DNA from: Solibacteraceae bacterium
GTDB taxonomy: Bacteria > Acidobacteriota > Terriglobia > Bryobacterales > Bryobacteraceae
Assembly (NCBI GenBank): GCA_021324015.1
Contig: JAJPJX010000042.1
Coordinates: 1 to 64,000 of the forward strand
Length of the DNA stretch: 64,000 nucleotides
Direction of reading: 5' to 3'
In this document: positions 1 to 8,068 of the stretch, one piece after another
How the letters are laid out: each line of letters starts with the position of its first letter
How positions within the stretch are numbered: position 1 is the stretch's first letter
Made by a program: the position numbers and the translations under genes
The notes under the pieces: model-generated
Told to the model about the DNA's origin: nothing
Database searches by the model: none
The model's input: the letters and a program-made list of their open reading frames with translations, nothing else

Positions 1-485
1 CCCGTGAGTTTCGCGCGCGGGTTGAGGAACGTCAATTCGATCACCGCACCCACGCCGCTGACCGTTCCGCCCACCTGCTCCACCAGGCGCGCGACCGCCG
101 CGGCGGTTCCACCGGTGGCCAGCAGGTCATCCACGATCAGCACGCGCTGTCCCGGCTGGATGGCATCGCGATGCATCTCCAGCGTGTCGGTGCCGTACTC
201 CAGATCGTAGGTCACGCGGACGCATTCCGCGGGCAGTTTCTTCGGCTTGCGTACCGGCACGAATCCCGCGCCCAGCGCGTACGCCAGGGCCGGAGCGAAG
301 ATGAAGCCGCGGGCTTCCACGCCCAGCACCACGTCTACGGCCGCGTCGCGGTAGTGATCGCTCAAGCCATCAATGACGCCGCGCAATCCTTCCTTGTCTT
401 TGAGCAGAGTCGTGATGTCGTAAAAGAGGATGCCCGGCTTGGGGAAGTCCGGGACCTCCCGGATCAGCGATTTGAGATGGTTCAT
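1..485 (-). CDS. apt: adenine phosphoribosyltransferase, 3' end cut by window edge
   Basis: The enzyme salvages adenine in the cytoplasm by joining it to PRPP to make AMP. I read 161 codons on the minus strand, starting at the ATG at 485. The PRPP-binding loop [13 protein letters not shown] is intact, and the N-terminal [14 protein letters not shown] and the VEARGFIF stretch are typical of Apt. The family is usually 170-185 residues, so only the last 10-20 are missing beyond base 1. The start codon overlaps the stop of the upstream acyP by one base (TGATG), so the two genes are probably translationally coupled. The product call is secure. Confidence 0.95.
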   Translation of the reverse strand, partial: MNHLKSLIREVPDFPKPGILFYDITTLLKDKEGLRGVIDGLSDHYRDAAVDVVLGVEARGFIFAPALAYALGAGFVPVRKPKKLPAECVRVTYDLEYGTDTLEMHRDAIQPGQRVLIVDDLLATGGTAAAVARLVEQVGGTVSGVGAVIELTFLNPRAKLT

Positions 486-769
486 CAGCCCTCGATCTGG
501 AAAGACCCGTATTGTTGCACGGCGCCGTCCTGCTCTTCAACCGCACGCACATCGGCCAGGCGCGGCCCCTTCCGCAGCAACCCCGCTAACCGCGAAAGCT
601 GCTCGGAAGTGCCCACGGCATAGACTTCCACCCGGCCGTCATCCAGGTTCCGCGCATAGCCCGTGACGCCTATCTGTTCGGCGCAGTACTGGGCGAAAAA
701 GCGGTAGCCCACCCCTTGCACGCGGCCGCGGATCCAGAAGAACCTGGCGATCTTCTCCTGCCGAGCCAT
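485..769 (-). CDS. acyP: acylphosphatase
   Basis: This 94-residue cytoplasmic protein should hydrolyse acyl phosphates such as carbamoyl or acetyl phosphate. The family signature GRVQGVGYR places the phosphate-binding arginine at residue 23, and [12 protein letters not shown] places the catalytic asparagine at residue 41, the same numbering as characterised acylphosphatases. Length is normal for the family. It is followed by apt with a one-base overlap. Upstream, on the same strand, is an outer-membrane gene separated by a strong hairpin, so acyP-apt is probably a two-gene transcript. Confidence 0.95.
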   Translation of the reverse strand: MARQEKIARFFWIRGRVQGVGYRFFAQYCAEQIGVTGYARNLDDGRVEVYAVGTSEQLSRLAGLLRKGPRLADVRAVEEQDGAVQQYGSFQIEG

Positions 770-785
770 GGGAAAACTGAGGATA

Positions 786-812
786 GCACGGTTCCTCCCC
801 GGAGAACCGTGC
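786..812 (-). terminator. hairpin after the outer-membrane protein gene
   Basis: A perfect 9-bp stem (GCACGGTTC / GAACCGTGC) with a 9-base loop lies 25 bases beyond the stop codon of the gene at 838-1473 and 16 bases before the acyP start. No clear T-run follows on the minus strand, so it may be an imperfect intrinsic terminator or an RNA-stabilising hairpin. Confidence 0.5.
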
Positions 813-837
813 CGTGAACGTCAGGATCGGTGGCGGT

Positions 838-1473
838 TCAGAACGTAAAGCCGACCATGAATTCCGCCTGGTTCAGGTCGGAATGCAGCAACCCATTCAC
901 ATCCCGGAACTGCTGGTTGGTCCAGCGCGTGTAGCGCACTTCCGGAGACACGTGCAAAAACAACGCGTGGATGTCCAGGCCTGCCCCGAGCACCAATCCC
1001 ATCGTGTTGGTTTCGTTGAGTTGCGCCGGATTCGTCGTGCTGGTCGTGGTCGTGCGACTGGGAAACACCGTGTTGGTGATCGTTTGATTGAGTCCGGTGA
1101 GCGTGTTGAAGGCCACCCCGCCGTCTACGAAAGGCTTCACCAGCGGGGTTGGGAAACGGTATTTCAGCAGAATTGGAAACTCCCAGGAGCCGGCCGTGGT
1201 GCTCTGGGAGGTGAGGGTATCTACTCCGGAGGTTGTTCCCTGGTAGCTGAAGTGCCGGTATAAGGCATCCACCTCCAGTCCCAGTCCCGCGGGAAGATGT
1301 AGTTCCGCCGTGGGTCCAACGAGGTAACGGTTGGTCACCGTACTGAAGTTCACCCGCCCGCTGCTGGCAGTGTCTAAGAAGTCCGTGAAGGGGAGACCTG
1401 CCTTAACGCCAAACGAGATAATTTGCGGCCAGGCAGAGGCCGCGGCCAGAAACAATAGCAACAGTGCTCTCAT
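838..1473 (-). CDS. outer-membrane beta-barrel protein
   Basis: The 211-residue product begins with a clear signal peptide (MRALLLLFLAAASAWPQ) and continues with alternating short strands rich in glycine and aromatic residues. It ends in MVGFTF, a terminal phenylalanine as expected for a protein inserted by the BAM machinery. It resembles the small OmpA-like or 'outer membrane protein beta-barrel' families of 8-10 strands. The residue 33-75 region and the 'LGAGLDIHALFLHVSPEVRYTRW' type strands support this. No enzymatic motif is visible. A GAGGT sequence lies just before the ATG. The substrate or role is unknown. Confidence 0.7.
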   Translation of the reverse strand: MRALLLLFLAAASAWPQIISFGVKAGLPFTDFLDTASSGRVNFSTVTNRYLVGPTAELHLPAGLGLEVDALYRHFSYQGTTSGVDTLTSQSTTAGSWEFPILLKYRFPTPLVKPFVDGGVAFNTLTGLNQTITNTVFPSRTTTTSTTNPAQLNETNTMGLVLGAGLDIHALFLHVSPEVRYTRWTNQQFRDVNGLLHSDLNQAEFMVGFTF

Positions 1474-1506
1474 ACCTCATTGTGATGAAAACACGCCATT
1501 TCCGGT

Positions 1507-1536
1507 TTCGCTCGCGCGGTACCGCTTTGGTATGAT
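1507..1536 (+). promoter_or_regulatory. candidate extended -10 promoter
   Basis: TGG-TATGAT at 1528-1536 is an extended -10 element with 5 of 6 matches. A weak -35 (TTCGCT, 1507-1512) lies 18 bases upstream. It is placed 22 bases before the GGAGGTG ribosome-binding site of the small ORF at 1559, which is a consistent layout. Confidence 0.4.
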
Positions 1537-1558
1537 TTCTCTCCACCGGAGGTGGGCC

Positions 1559-1729
1559 GTGAAACGCCTGTTACTGGTTGCCGTGTTCGCCGCGCTGCTG
1601 ATGTATGCCGACCTTCCCACGCGCCTGCCCTTTCCCGGATACGCGTGTGTGAAATTGCTGATCCGCACGGAAAGCGGCGGCCCGCGGGCGTGCGGCTCCG
1701 CGTTACCAACACGGCCGGCTATAGAGTGA
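1559..1729 (+). pseudogene. 5' end of an exported protein gene, truncated
   Basis: A GTG at 1559 is preceded by a strong Shine-Dalgarno (GGAGGTG, 1550-1556 region) and by a promoter-like element. The 56-codon frame starts with a good signal peptide or membrane anchor (VKRLLLVAVFAALLMYADLP) and then a mature start containing CVKLLIRTESGG. After about codon 41 the sequence becomes proline/arginine-rich with no protein character, and it stops at 1729. I read this as a real gene start whose remainder was lost, probably when the restriction cassette downstream arrived. It could instead be a genuine small exported peptide. The parent family is not recognisable. Confidence 0.4.
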
Positions 1730-1837
1730 TGGGGTCTGCGTCCCTGGCAAGTGCCAGTTGGCCGGTGGAGCTGGGTTCGCGGGTGAGCCGTCCTGAATTT
1801 GTTTGGATGGGTGCATTCGGAGATTCTCGACAACACA

Positions 1838-3316
1838 ATGACCGACTGTCTGCAGCCTGTGTTAGAGATCATCCACGCCGGTTCTGGCGAGTCCTGGAAT
1901 GAGCGAAACAAGCGCGCCTTCGAAGAGTTGTTCGGGGCTCCCGTCGGGCGGTATCGGAGAGATGCGAAGGACACAGTGGCACTTCGCGCCCCGGAAATCA
2001 GCAGCGACACCGGCGTGCCATTTGCCGCCTACATCCATCCATCGAACCCGACATCCGGGCCGTATGGCGGCATGTCCTTCGTCATTTTTCCGGTGCCAGG
2101 AGAACCGTGCTTGGTCGCCATGGTCGTCGGTACGCAGGGCCTCTCACCTGACGAGGCGATTCTGGGGCGTCCAGGGCATGCCCGCAAGATCCAGGCGATC
2201 TGCGCCTGGCTTAACAAGCAGTACGGACACGGGCGACAGATCGCGTGGGCCAAACAGGACCCCACCCGCGTGGACCTCGATATTCCAGATCCCATCAAGC
2301 GGCTCTGGTCCGGTTACCAGAAAGTATTCGAGCGTTACGGCAAGGTTATCTACGCCGCATTCACTCCAACAGCGGAACGAGAGGGGACTGCGGCGGCGGT
2401 GACCGCGCTGCTGGACGTGATGTTCGAGGATCGAGGCCAGATGCCGTTGGCTCAATTCACCGAACAATCAGAAGGGGTCCTGGCGGCGTGGTTCGAGCAC
2501 TTGATGGCGTCCACGACGCGCCAACAGGTGACCGGGCTGCTGGACCGGCGGCGGTATGTTATCCTCCAAGGCCCGCCGGGCACAGGTAAGACCCTCATGG
2601 CCGGCCGGATTCTCCGCGACGAGTACGCCTCGGTCGGCCGCTCGATCCAGTTTCATCCCAACACCACCTACGAGAACTTCATCGGCGGCCTCGCGCCGGT
2701 GGCGGGTGATGGTTCGATCGGATTCCGGTTTGCTCCGGCGCCGGGGTTCTTAATGGAGGCAGCCGCCGCGGCGCTGAAGGACCCATCGAAGAACTACCTG
2801 CTCCATATCGATGAGATCAACCGGGCCGACCTGGGAAAGATCCTCGGCGAAGCAATTTACCTCCTCGAGCCCGAACCCGGATTTGAGCGGAGGATCGACC
2901 TGCCGTACGACTTCGGAAAACCGTTCCACCGGACGTTCTTCCTCCCACCGAATCTGCACATTCTGGGAACCATGAACAGCGCCGATCGGAGCATTGCCAT
3001 CGTGGATGTCGCGGTGCGGCGCCGGTTCGCCTTCGTACCGCTCTGGCCGAGCATGCAGGTGGTGGAACAGTACGGATGCCCGCTTACTCAGAAGGCGTTT
3101 CGGGACTTGCTCTCGATCTTTGTGGAGCATGCCTCCGATGACGCGCTGTCGCTGGTTCCGGGCCATTCCTACTTCCTGGCTGAAGACGAAGCGACCGCGC
3201 GATCCAACCTGAGGACCAATCTCGCTCCGTTGTTGACGGAATACCTGGCGCAGGGCTACGTCACGGGCTTTGCCGAGAGCATCCGGAGTTACCTCCAATG
3301 GCTCGACAGCCTCTGA
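1838..3316 (+). CDS. McrB-like AAA+ NTPase of a type IV restriction system
   Basis: This is the motor subunit of a McrBC-like system, expected to bind modified DNA through its N-terminal domain and to translocate with an McrC-type nuclease. From the ATG at 1838 the protein has 492 residues. Walker A GPPGTGKT is at 245-252, Walker B HIDEIN at 323-328, and the sensor stretch GTMNSADRS at 377-385 is followed by VRRRF; this MNxxDRS pattern is characteristic of McrB. Residues 1-180 contain no domain I can name; they look globular and could be the DNA-recognition module. The start is uncertain: a TTG at 1799 gives 13 more residues and neither has a good ribosome-binding site. The nuclease gene overlaps its 3' end by 19 bases. 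Confidence 0.8.
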   Translation: MTDCLQPVLEIIHAGSGESWNERNKRAFEELFGAPVGRYRRDAKDTVALRAPEISSDTGVPFAAYIHPSNPTSGPYGGMSFVIFPVPGEPCLVAMVVGTQGLSPDEAILGRPGHARKIQAICAWLNKQYGHGRQIAWAKQDPTRVDLDIPDPIKRLWSGYQKVFERYGKVIYAAFTPTAEREGTAAAVTALLDVMFEDRGQMPLAQFTEQSEGVLAAWFEHLMASTTRQQVTGLLDRRRYVILQGPPGTGKTLMAGRILRDEYASVGRSIQFHPNTTYENFIGGLAPVAGDGSIGFRFAPAPGFLMEAAAAALKDPSKNYLLHIDEINRADLGKILGEAIYLLEPEPGFERRIDLPYDFGKPFHRTFFLPPNLHILGTMNSADRSIAIVDVAVRRRFAFVPLWPSMQVVEQYGCPLTQKAFRDLLSIFVEHASDDALSLVPGHSYFLAEDEATARSNLRTNLAPLLTEYLAQGYVTGFAESIRSYLQWLDSL

Positions 3317-4827
3317 CCGCGCGATCCAGCTCGCGCGGCCGGCACCCTCATCGGCAGTCTCGCCGCGCTCCCCTGGCCGGCCTGAAGCCTTCAAAGGACA
3401 TCTGCCTGGAGTTGGAGGACCACAGCTCGCTCGAGAAGTCTGCTGTTCAGTTTTTTGGGACCAAAGGGGCAGTGGACCCCCAATCGCAGGCGGCGCGGCT
3501 GGCCGATCAGTTCATCTCCCAGAATCGTCCATTACTGGAGCTACTTGAGGTATCGGTCAGGCGGGACTACGACGGCACCGATGTTCGCTTGCTGATCGAG
3601 TCCAATAGTGCGGTTGGAGCCGTTCCCCTGGTGTCTCCATTTACGGCGAAACCGGACTACGGTCTGGTGGTGCAGCCCCGATTCCCTTGGCCCGGTATCG
3701 GACCGATGCTGGCGGAAATGGGTTGGCTGGTCAGCCCGACGCCGCTCCGCCTTCCTCTGCTGAAGCGGTCCGAGCGCAGAGTGCCGCCCTGGGTTCTCTC
3801 TTTCATGGTTCTGGCGAGGCTTAGGTCCTTGCTCGACCGGCTGGAACGCCGCTTTGAGTTCACCGCGCAAGAGCGGTTGGCGCCCAAGGGCACGGTGTTC
3901 TGGCAGCAATACGCCACCCGCAACCTCCCGCGGGGACAGTTTCTGGCCGTTCCGTGCGCGTTCCCTGACCTCCGCGATGATCGCCACCTCAAAGGGGCGA
4001 TCCGCTTCACCATCGAGCGCCAGCTTCAATCGCTCGAGACGCAGCGAGAGCAGGGAGCCTTCGTGCACAGGTTGATTGCGCTAGCCGAATCGTTGCTGTT
4101 CAAAGTGCGGGCGGTGCCGGCCCGCCGTCCGTCGCCGCGCGACATCGATGTGTGGCTGCGCCGGCCGCTCCGAAGCGACGTTCTCTTCGAGGGCCTTCAG
4201 GCCATTGACTGGACCATCGAGGAGCGGGGCCTTGCCGGCCTGAGCGACTTGGAGGGGATTCCGTGGACCATGCCTATGGAACTCTTCTTCGAAGCATGGG
4301 TGGAGACTGTGCTTCGCGGGGTCGCGATGCGGACAGGTGGCCGGCTGAGGGCCGGAAGGAAACGAGAGACGATGTCGCCGCTGGCTTGGGAGCCTCCCTA
4401 TTCCGGATCGCAGCGGTCTCTGGTTCCCGACCTGATGTTAGAACTGGACGGGTGCACACTCGTTATCGATGCCAAGTACAAGCGGCATTGGGAAGAGCTT
4501 CAGCAGGGGCGATGGGCGGCTAAAGAGGACACCCTGCGAGAGGAACACCGCCAGGACCTGCTGCAAATCCTCGCGTATGCAAACCTGGCCGAGGCTGCGC
4601 TGGTGGTCTGCTGCCTCGTATACCCGTGTTCGGCCTCCACATGGGAATCCCTTCGGGAACGGCGCCGCCTCTTCCATAAGGCCGAGATGTCGGTACGGTC
4701 TCGCCGAATCCTCATCTGGCTCACGGCCGTACCGATGTGCGCCGCCGTGGACCAGATTGCCGGCCCGCTCGCCGATGAGATTCGAGACACGGTCTTTCCG
4801 AATTACAACTCCGCGATGCGCCCGTAG
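3298..4827 (+). CDS. McrC-like PD-(D/E)XK nuclease subunit
   Basis: The 509-residue partner of the McrB-like NTPase. The C-terminal third carries a PD-(D/E)XK nuclease core: VPDLML with D378, then VIDAKYK with D391 and K393, followed by an arginine/glutamine-rich helix ending RQDLLQILAYA, as in McrC and related restriction subunits. The N-terminal two thirds lack recognisable motifs and probably contact the NTPase or DNA. A GGAG sequence lies 9 bases before the ATG, which is inside the 3' end of the NTPase gene, so the two are coupled. The last 25 bases overlap, tail to tail, with the end of the xylulokinase gene on the other strand, so the cassette is packed tightly against its neighbour. 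Confidence 0.8.
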   Translation: MARQPLTARSSSRGRHPHRQSRRAPLAGLKPSKDICLELEDHSSLEKSAVQFFGTKGAVDPQSQAARLADQFISQNRPLLELLEVSVRRDYDGTDVRLLIESNSAVGAVPLVSPFTAKPDYGLVVQPRFPWPGIGPMLAEMGWLVSPTPLRLPLLKRSERRVPPWVLSFMVLARLRSLLDRLERRFEFTAQERLAPKGTVFWQQYATRNLPRGQFLAVPCAFPDLRDDRHLKGAIRFTIERQLQSLETQREQGAFVHRLIALAESLLFKVRAVPARRPSPRDIDVWLRRPLRSDVLFEGLQAIDWTIEERGLAGLSDLEGIPWTMPMELFFEAWVETVLRGVAMRTGGRLRAGRKRETMSPLAWEPPYSGSQRSLVPDLMLELDGCTLVIDAKYKRHWEELQQGRWAAKEDTLREEHRQDLLQILAYANLAEAALVVCCLVYPCSASTWESLRERRRLFHKAEMSVRSRRILIWLTAVPMCAAVDQIAGPLADEIRDTVFPNYNSAMRP

Positions 4828-6293
4828 ATCGGCTGCAACGCCGGATAGAGCGCGCGGTATACACCATACGCCGCGACGTAGGCCCGCGCCTCGGCCGCGC
4901 GCGGAGCCACCGATCCCGTCTCGCGGATAGCTGCGCGGCACACCTCGGGCACGCTGCCGTATTCGCCCGTCCCCACCAGCGCCAGCAGCGCGGCGCCGTA
5001 CGCCGACCCCTCCTGCGTCTCCAGCGTGACCACGCGCTTGTTCAGAATATCGGCGAGCACCTGGCGCCAGAAGGAACTGCGTGCTCCGCCGCCGGAGGCG
5101 CGCACGGAACTCACCGCCACGCCTAGCTGCTCGATGATCTCCAGGCAGTCCCGCTGGCTGTAGGAGACGCCTTCGATGACCGCGCGCACCAGGTCCGCGC
5201 GCTGGTGCTTAGCCGTGAGACCGATCCAGCCGCCGCGCGCCGCGGCATCCAGGTGAGGGGTGCGCTCGCCCATCAGGTAGGGCAGCCAAAAGAGCCCCTG
5301 GGCGCCGGCCGGCGCCTGGGCTGCTTCCGCCGTGAGCGCGTCGTAATCCGCCCCGGGCGCCAACTGGTTGCGGAACCATTGCAGGCTCAATCCCGCGCCC
5401 TGCGTCACCCCCATCACGTGCCAGCGGTCCCGCACGGCATGGCAGAAGGTGTGCACGCGGCCCTGCGGATCGTAGGCGACTTTTTCCATGTGCGCGAACA
5501 CCACGCCCGAGGTGCCCAACGTGCATGAAACGATGCCTGGCTCCACGATGCCATTGCCCACGGCGCTGGACGCCTGGTCGCCGCCCCCGCCCAGCACCGG
5601 GGTGCCCGCGGCGAGCCCGGTAACGTCCGCGACCGCCGCCGTCACCGTACCCGTAACATCGCTCGATTCATGGCATGCCGGTAAGATCGCCCGGTCCAAC
5701 CCCAGCCCGTCCATCATCTCGAAGGACCATCTCCGGTTCACCACATCGAACACGGCCGTGCCGGATGCGTCCGAGACCTCCGAGGCGTACTCCCCCGTCA
5801 GCCGGAAGCGCACGTAGTCCTTGGGCAGGAGCATACGCCGCACGCGTTCGAAATTCCGCGGTTCGTTATCCCGCACCCACAGCAGCTTCGGCAAAGTAAA
5901 GCCCGTGAGCACGGGATTGGCGATGGCGCGCAGCACGTTTTCCCGGCCCATGGTCTGGTTGATCCAGTCCACCTGCGCCTGGCTGCGCTGGTCGCACCAG
6001 ATCAGGGAGGGGCGGATCACCTGGTCGGCCGCATCCAGGATGACCAGGCCGTGCATCTGGCCGGAAAGGCCGATGCCGCGCACCTGCTGGCCCGAGGCGC
6101 CGGCTGCCGCCAGCACGCCGCGGATCGCCGCCACCGCCGCGTCCCACCAGTTCTCCGGGCGCTGCTCGGCCCACATGGGCCGCTCCATGCGCATGTCCTC
6201 ATGCGCGGCCGTAAATCCCGCGCGCACGCTACCGCGCTCATCCACCAGAAGCGCGCGCGTCCCGCCCGTGCCGATATCGATTCCCATCCACAT
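4803..6293 (-). CDS. xylB: xylulokinase (FGGY family)
   Basis: It phosphorylates D-xylulose with ATP to feed the pentose phosphate pathway. I choose the ATG at 6293 (MWMGIDIGTGG, 496 residues) because the FGGY phosphate loop then starts at residue 4 and an AAGG lies 9 bases upstream; 17 extra upstream codons are open but would overlap the preceding gene. D6 and D239 (in GGGGDQASS) match the two catalytic-site aspartates of XylB, and GLSGQMHG at 75-82 is typical of xylulokinases rather than glycerol kinases. It follows the ROK kinase gene by 20 bases on the same strand, so the two sugar kinases form an operon. Confidence 0.9.
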   Translation of the reverse strand: MWMGIDIGTGGTRALLVDERGSVRAGFTAAHEDMRMERPMWAEQRPENWWDAAVAAIRGVLAAAGASGQQVRGIGLSGQMHGLVILDAADQVIRPSLIWCDQRSQAQVDWINQTMGRENVLRAIANPVLTGFTLPKLLWVRDNEPRNFERVRRMLLPKDYVRFRLTGEYASEVSDASGTAVFDVVNRRWSFEMMDGLGLDRAILPACHESSDVTGTVTAAVADVTGLAAGTPVLGGGGDQASSAVGNGIVEPGIVSCTLGTSGVVFAHMEKVAYDPQGRVHTFCHAVRDRWHVMGVTQGAGLSLQWFRNQLAPGADYDALTAEAAQAPAGAQGLFWLPYLMGERTPHLDAAARGGWIGLTAKHQRADLVRAVIEGVSYSQRDCLEIIEQLGVAVSSVRASGGGARSSFWRQVLADILNKRVVTLETQEGSAYGAALLALVGTGEYGSVPEVCRAAIRETGSVAPRAAEARAYVAAYGVYRALYPALQPIYGRIAEL

Positions 6294-6313
6294 GGCGATT
6301 GACCTTGTCCGTG

Positions 6314-7243
6314 TCAGTGTACGCGGCCCGGCGACTCGATCCACGGCAGATACGCCGCGCCGTACAAGCCGGCCTCATCCCCCAGTGTGGCCTTCTCGAT
6401 GCGCGTATGGGTGGTGCGGAACGTGAACGAGCGCCGGCGAGTCTCCGCCAGCATAGCCGGCGCGAACAGGTCCCAAGCGCCCAGCACGCCACCGCTGAGC
6501 AGGTACAACGGAAAATTGAACGTGTTCACCAGCATGGCCAGCGCCACGCCGAGCGATTGTCCGAAGATCTCCCAGATCCGCCGCGCGCTCTCGTTGCCCG
6601 CCGTGGCCATCTCATAGATGTCTTTGGACGTCAATCCTTCGCCCAGGCTCATCACGCGCGCCATGGCGGCCACTGCTGTCGCCGAGGCGTGCTTCTCCAG
6701 GCAACCCTGGTTGCCGCAGCCGCAGGGGTTGCCGGTCGGCACGACGGTGAGGTGCCCCAGTTCGCCGGCCATGCCCAGGTACCCGCGGAGCACCCTGCCG
6801 CCGGAGATGATGCCTCCACCCACTCCGGTGCCCAAGGTCAGCAGTACCAGGTCCTCCACTTCCTTCCCTGCGCCCATCCACTTTTCCCCCAGCGCCGCTG
6901 CGTTGGCGTCGTTCTCCAGGATCACCCGCGCGCCCAGGCGCCGCTCCAGTTCGTCGCGTATGGGAAGGTTCTCGAAGAACGGCAGGTTGTTGGAATTCTT
7001 GATGATGCCTTCCTTCAGCAGAATGAAGCCGGGAACCCCCACGCCGATGCCCGCCAGCCCGCCGGCGCCCCACTTCTTCCGTAGCTTCTGGATCACGCTG
7101 ACCATGTCTTCGAGCACGGCCTCGCGCCCCTCCGACATATTCGTTGCGCCCGCTATCTTTTCCAGTAGCACGCCAGAGCGGTCCACCGCCGCCGCGCGCA
7201 GGTTCGTGCCCCCCAGGTCCAGTCCGATCGCGTATTCGGCCAT
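6314..7243 (-). CDS. ROK-family sugar kinase (glucokinase-like)
   Basis: A 309-residue cytoplasmic kinase that should phosphorylate glucose or a related hexose. It has the ATP phosphate loop LDLGGTNLR near the N-terminus, the catalytic ENDANAAALGE segment, and the ROK zinc site (GHLTV followed by CGCGNQGCLE). There is no N-terminal helix-turn-helix, so it is a kinase and not a NagC/XylR-type repressor. The ATG at 7243 puts the P-loop at residues 9-14; a longer open frame upstream lacks protein character. It is first in a two-gene unit with xylB. Exact sugar specificity cannot be told from sequence. Confidence 0.85.
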   Translation of the reverse strand: MAEYAIGLDLGGTNLRAAAVDRSGVLLEKIAGATNMSEGREAVLEDMVSVIQKLRKKWGAGGLAGIGVGVPGFILLKEGIIKNSNNLPFFENLPIRDELERRLGARVILENDANAAALGEKWMGAGKEVEDLVLLTLGTGVGGGIISGGRVLRGYLGMAGELGHLTVVPTGNPCGCGNQGCLEKHASATAVAAMARVMSLGEGLTSKDIYEMATAGNESARRIWEIFGQSLGVALAMLVNTFNFPLYLLSGGVLGAWDLFAPAMLAETRRRSFTFRTTHTRIEKATLGDEAGLYGAAYLPWIESPGRVH

Positions 7244-7448
7244 GAAGCCGCATGATAACAGACCCGCGCGGAGCCGGTCTGTGAGGTTTTCCGCGCCGCT
7301 GGCAGCAGCCCTCGTCGAGTGCTGCGTAATCAATAGGGTACGGCTATAACCCCGATCACATCTTTCTTGTGTAACGCCTTGAGATGATGTGCTACATAAT
7401 GAAACAGAATTGTTTGTGCGGCACGTCTAATGGGTAGGTGAGAGGAAA

Positions 7449-8054
7449 ATGAGGGACGATCCGAAGTACATCCGGATCCCGGGCCACAAGACTCACGAGC
7501 TTCCTCCCCTGCTGGTGCATTCGCTCCCGGAGAGGACCGCGAACGAGACCGTGGATCTGGACAGCGTGATCCTCGAAGTCGAAGAGATGCTCCCCGACGT
7601 GGATGCCGACGCGAGCGTGATCGAACAGCGCAAGTTCGATTTGGCCACCAGCCTGGCTGAGCAATATCGCGGATTGATTGCGCGCTGGCAATGGGGCGAC
7701 TCGATCCTGGACTGGATTCGCCAGTGCGAGATCACCTTTGAATCCGAGTCCGCCCTGCGCCACCTGCTGCATCCCGACCTGTGGCCGCACGCCAGTCGCA
7801 GCAGCTTTGTCACGCTGCTGGTGGACAAGGACGTTCCGGTGCCTGCCCCCGGGCCCGAGCAAGCCGTGGGCCTGCGCCTCACCTTCCGGCAGCCACCGCC
7901 CATCCGCTGCTGCTCGAACGACTTTTTGTTCTACCTGAGCCCTTCGGTAGCGGATTCCGCGTATCATACCTGGGCGCACCTGAGCACGGAAGATGCCGCG
8001 CTGCTGCCGCCCGACCGGTTCCATTTCGAAGTCCTCGACCTGGACCGCGCGTGA
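7449..8054 (+). CDS. conserved-looking hypothetical protein, soluble
   Basis: The 201-residue product is preceded by GAGAGGAAA directly before the ATG, a good ribosome-binding site. It has no signal peptide or membrane segment and is acidic in its first third (LDSVILEVEEMLPDVDADAS). It is rich in tryptophan, histidine and proline towards the C-terminus (ITFESESALRHLLHPDLW, FHFEVLDLDRA). I do not recognise the family. It lies 14 bases before the Tat-exported amidohydrolase gene and could be co-transcribed with it. The 205 bases between this gene and the divergent ROK kinase contain no convincing promoter pair. Confidence 0.55.
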   Translation: MRDDPKYIRIPGHKTHELPPLLVHSLPERTANETVDLDSVILEVEEMLPDVDADASVIEQRKFDLATSLAEQYRGLIARWQWGDSILDWIRQCEITFESESALRHLLHPDLWPHASRSSFVTLLVDKDVPVPAPGPEQAVGLRLTFRQPPPIRCCSNDFLFYLSPSVADSAYHTWAHLSTEDAALLPPDRFHFEVLDLDRA

Positions 8055-8068
8055 TATGCTGCTGTCCT

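Noticed and set aside
7781-8068. Upstream extension of the Tat amidohydrolase
   Set aside because: It overlaps the well-formed hypothetical gene at 7449-8054 and lacks protein character; the twin-arginine motif needs to be near the N-terminus.
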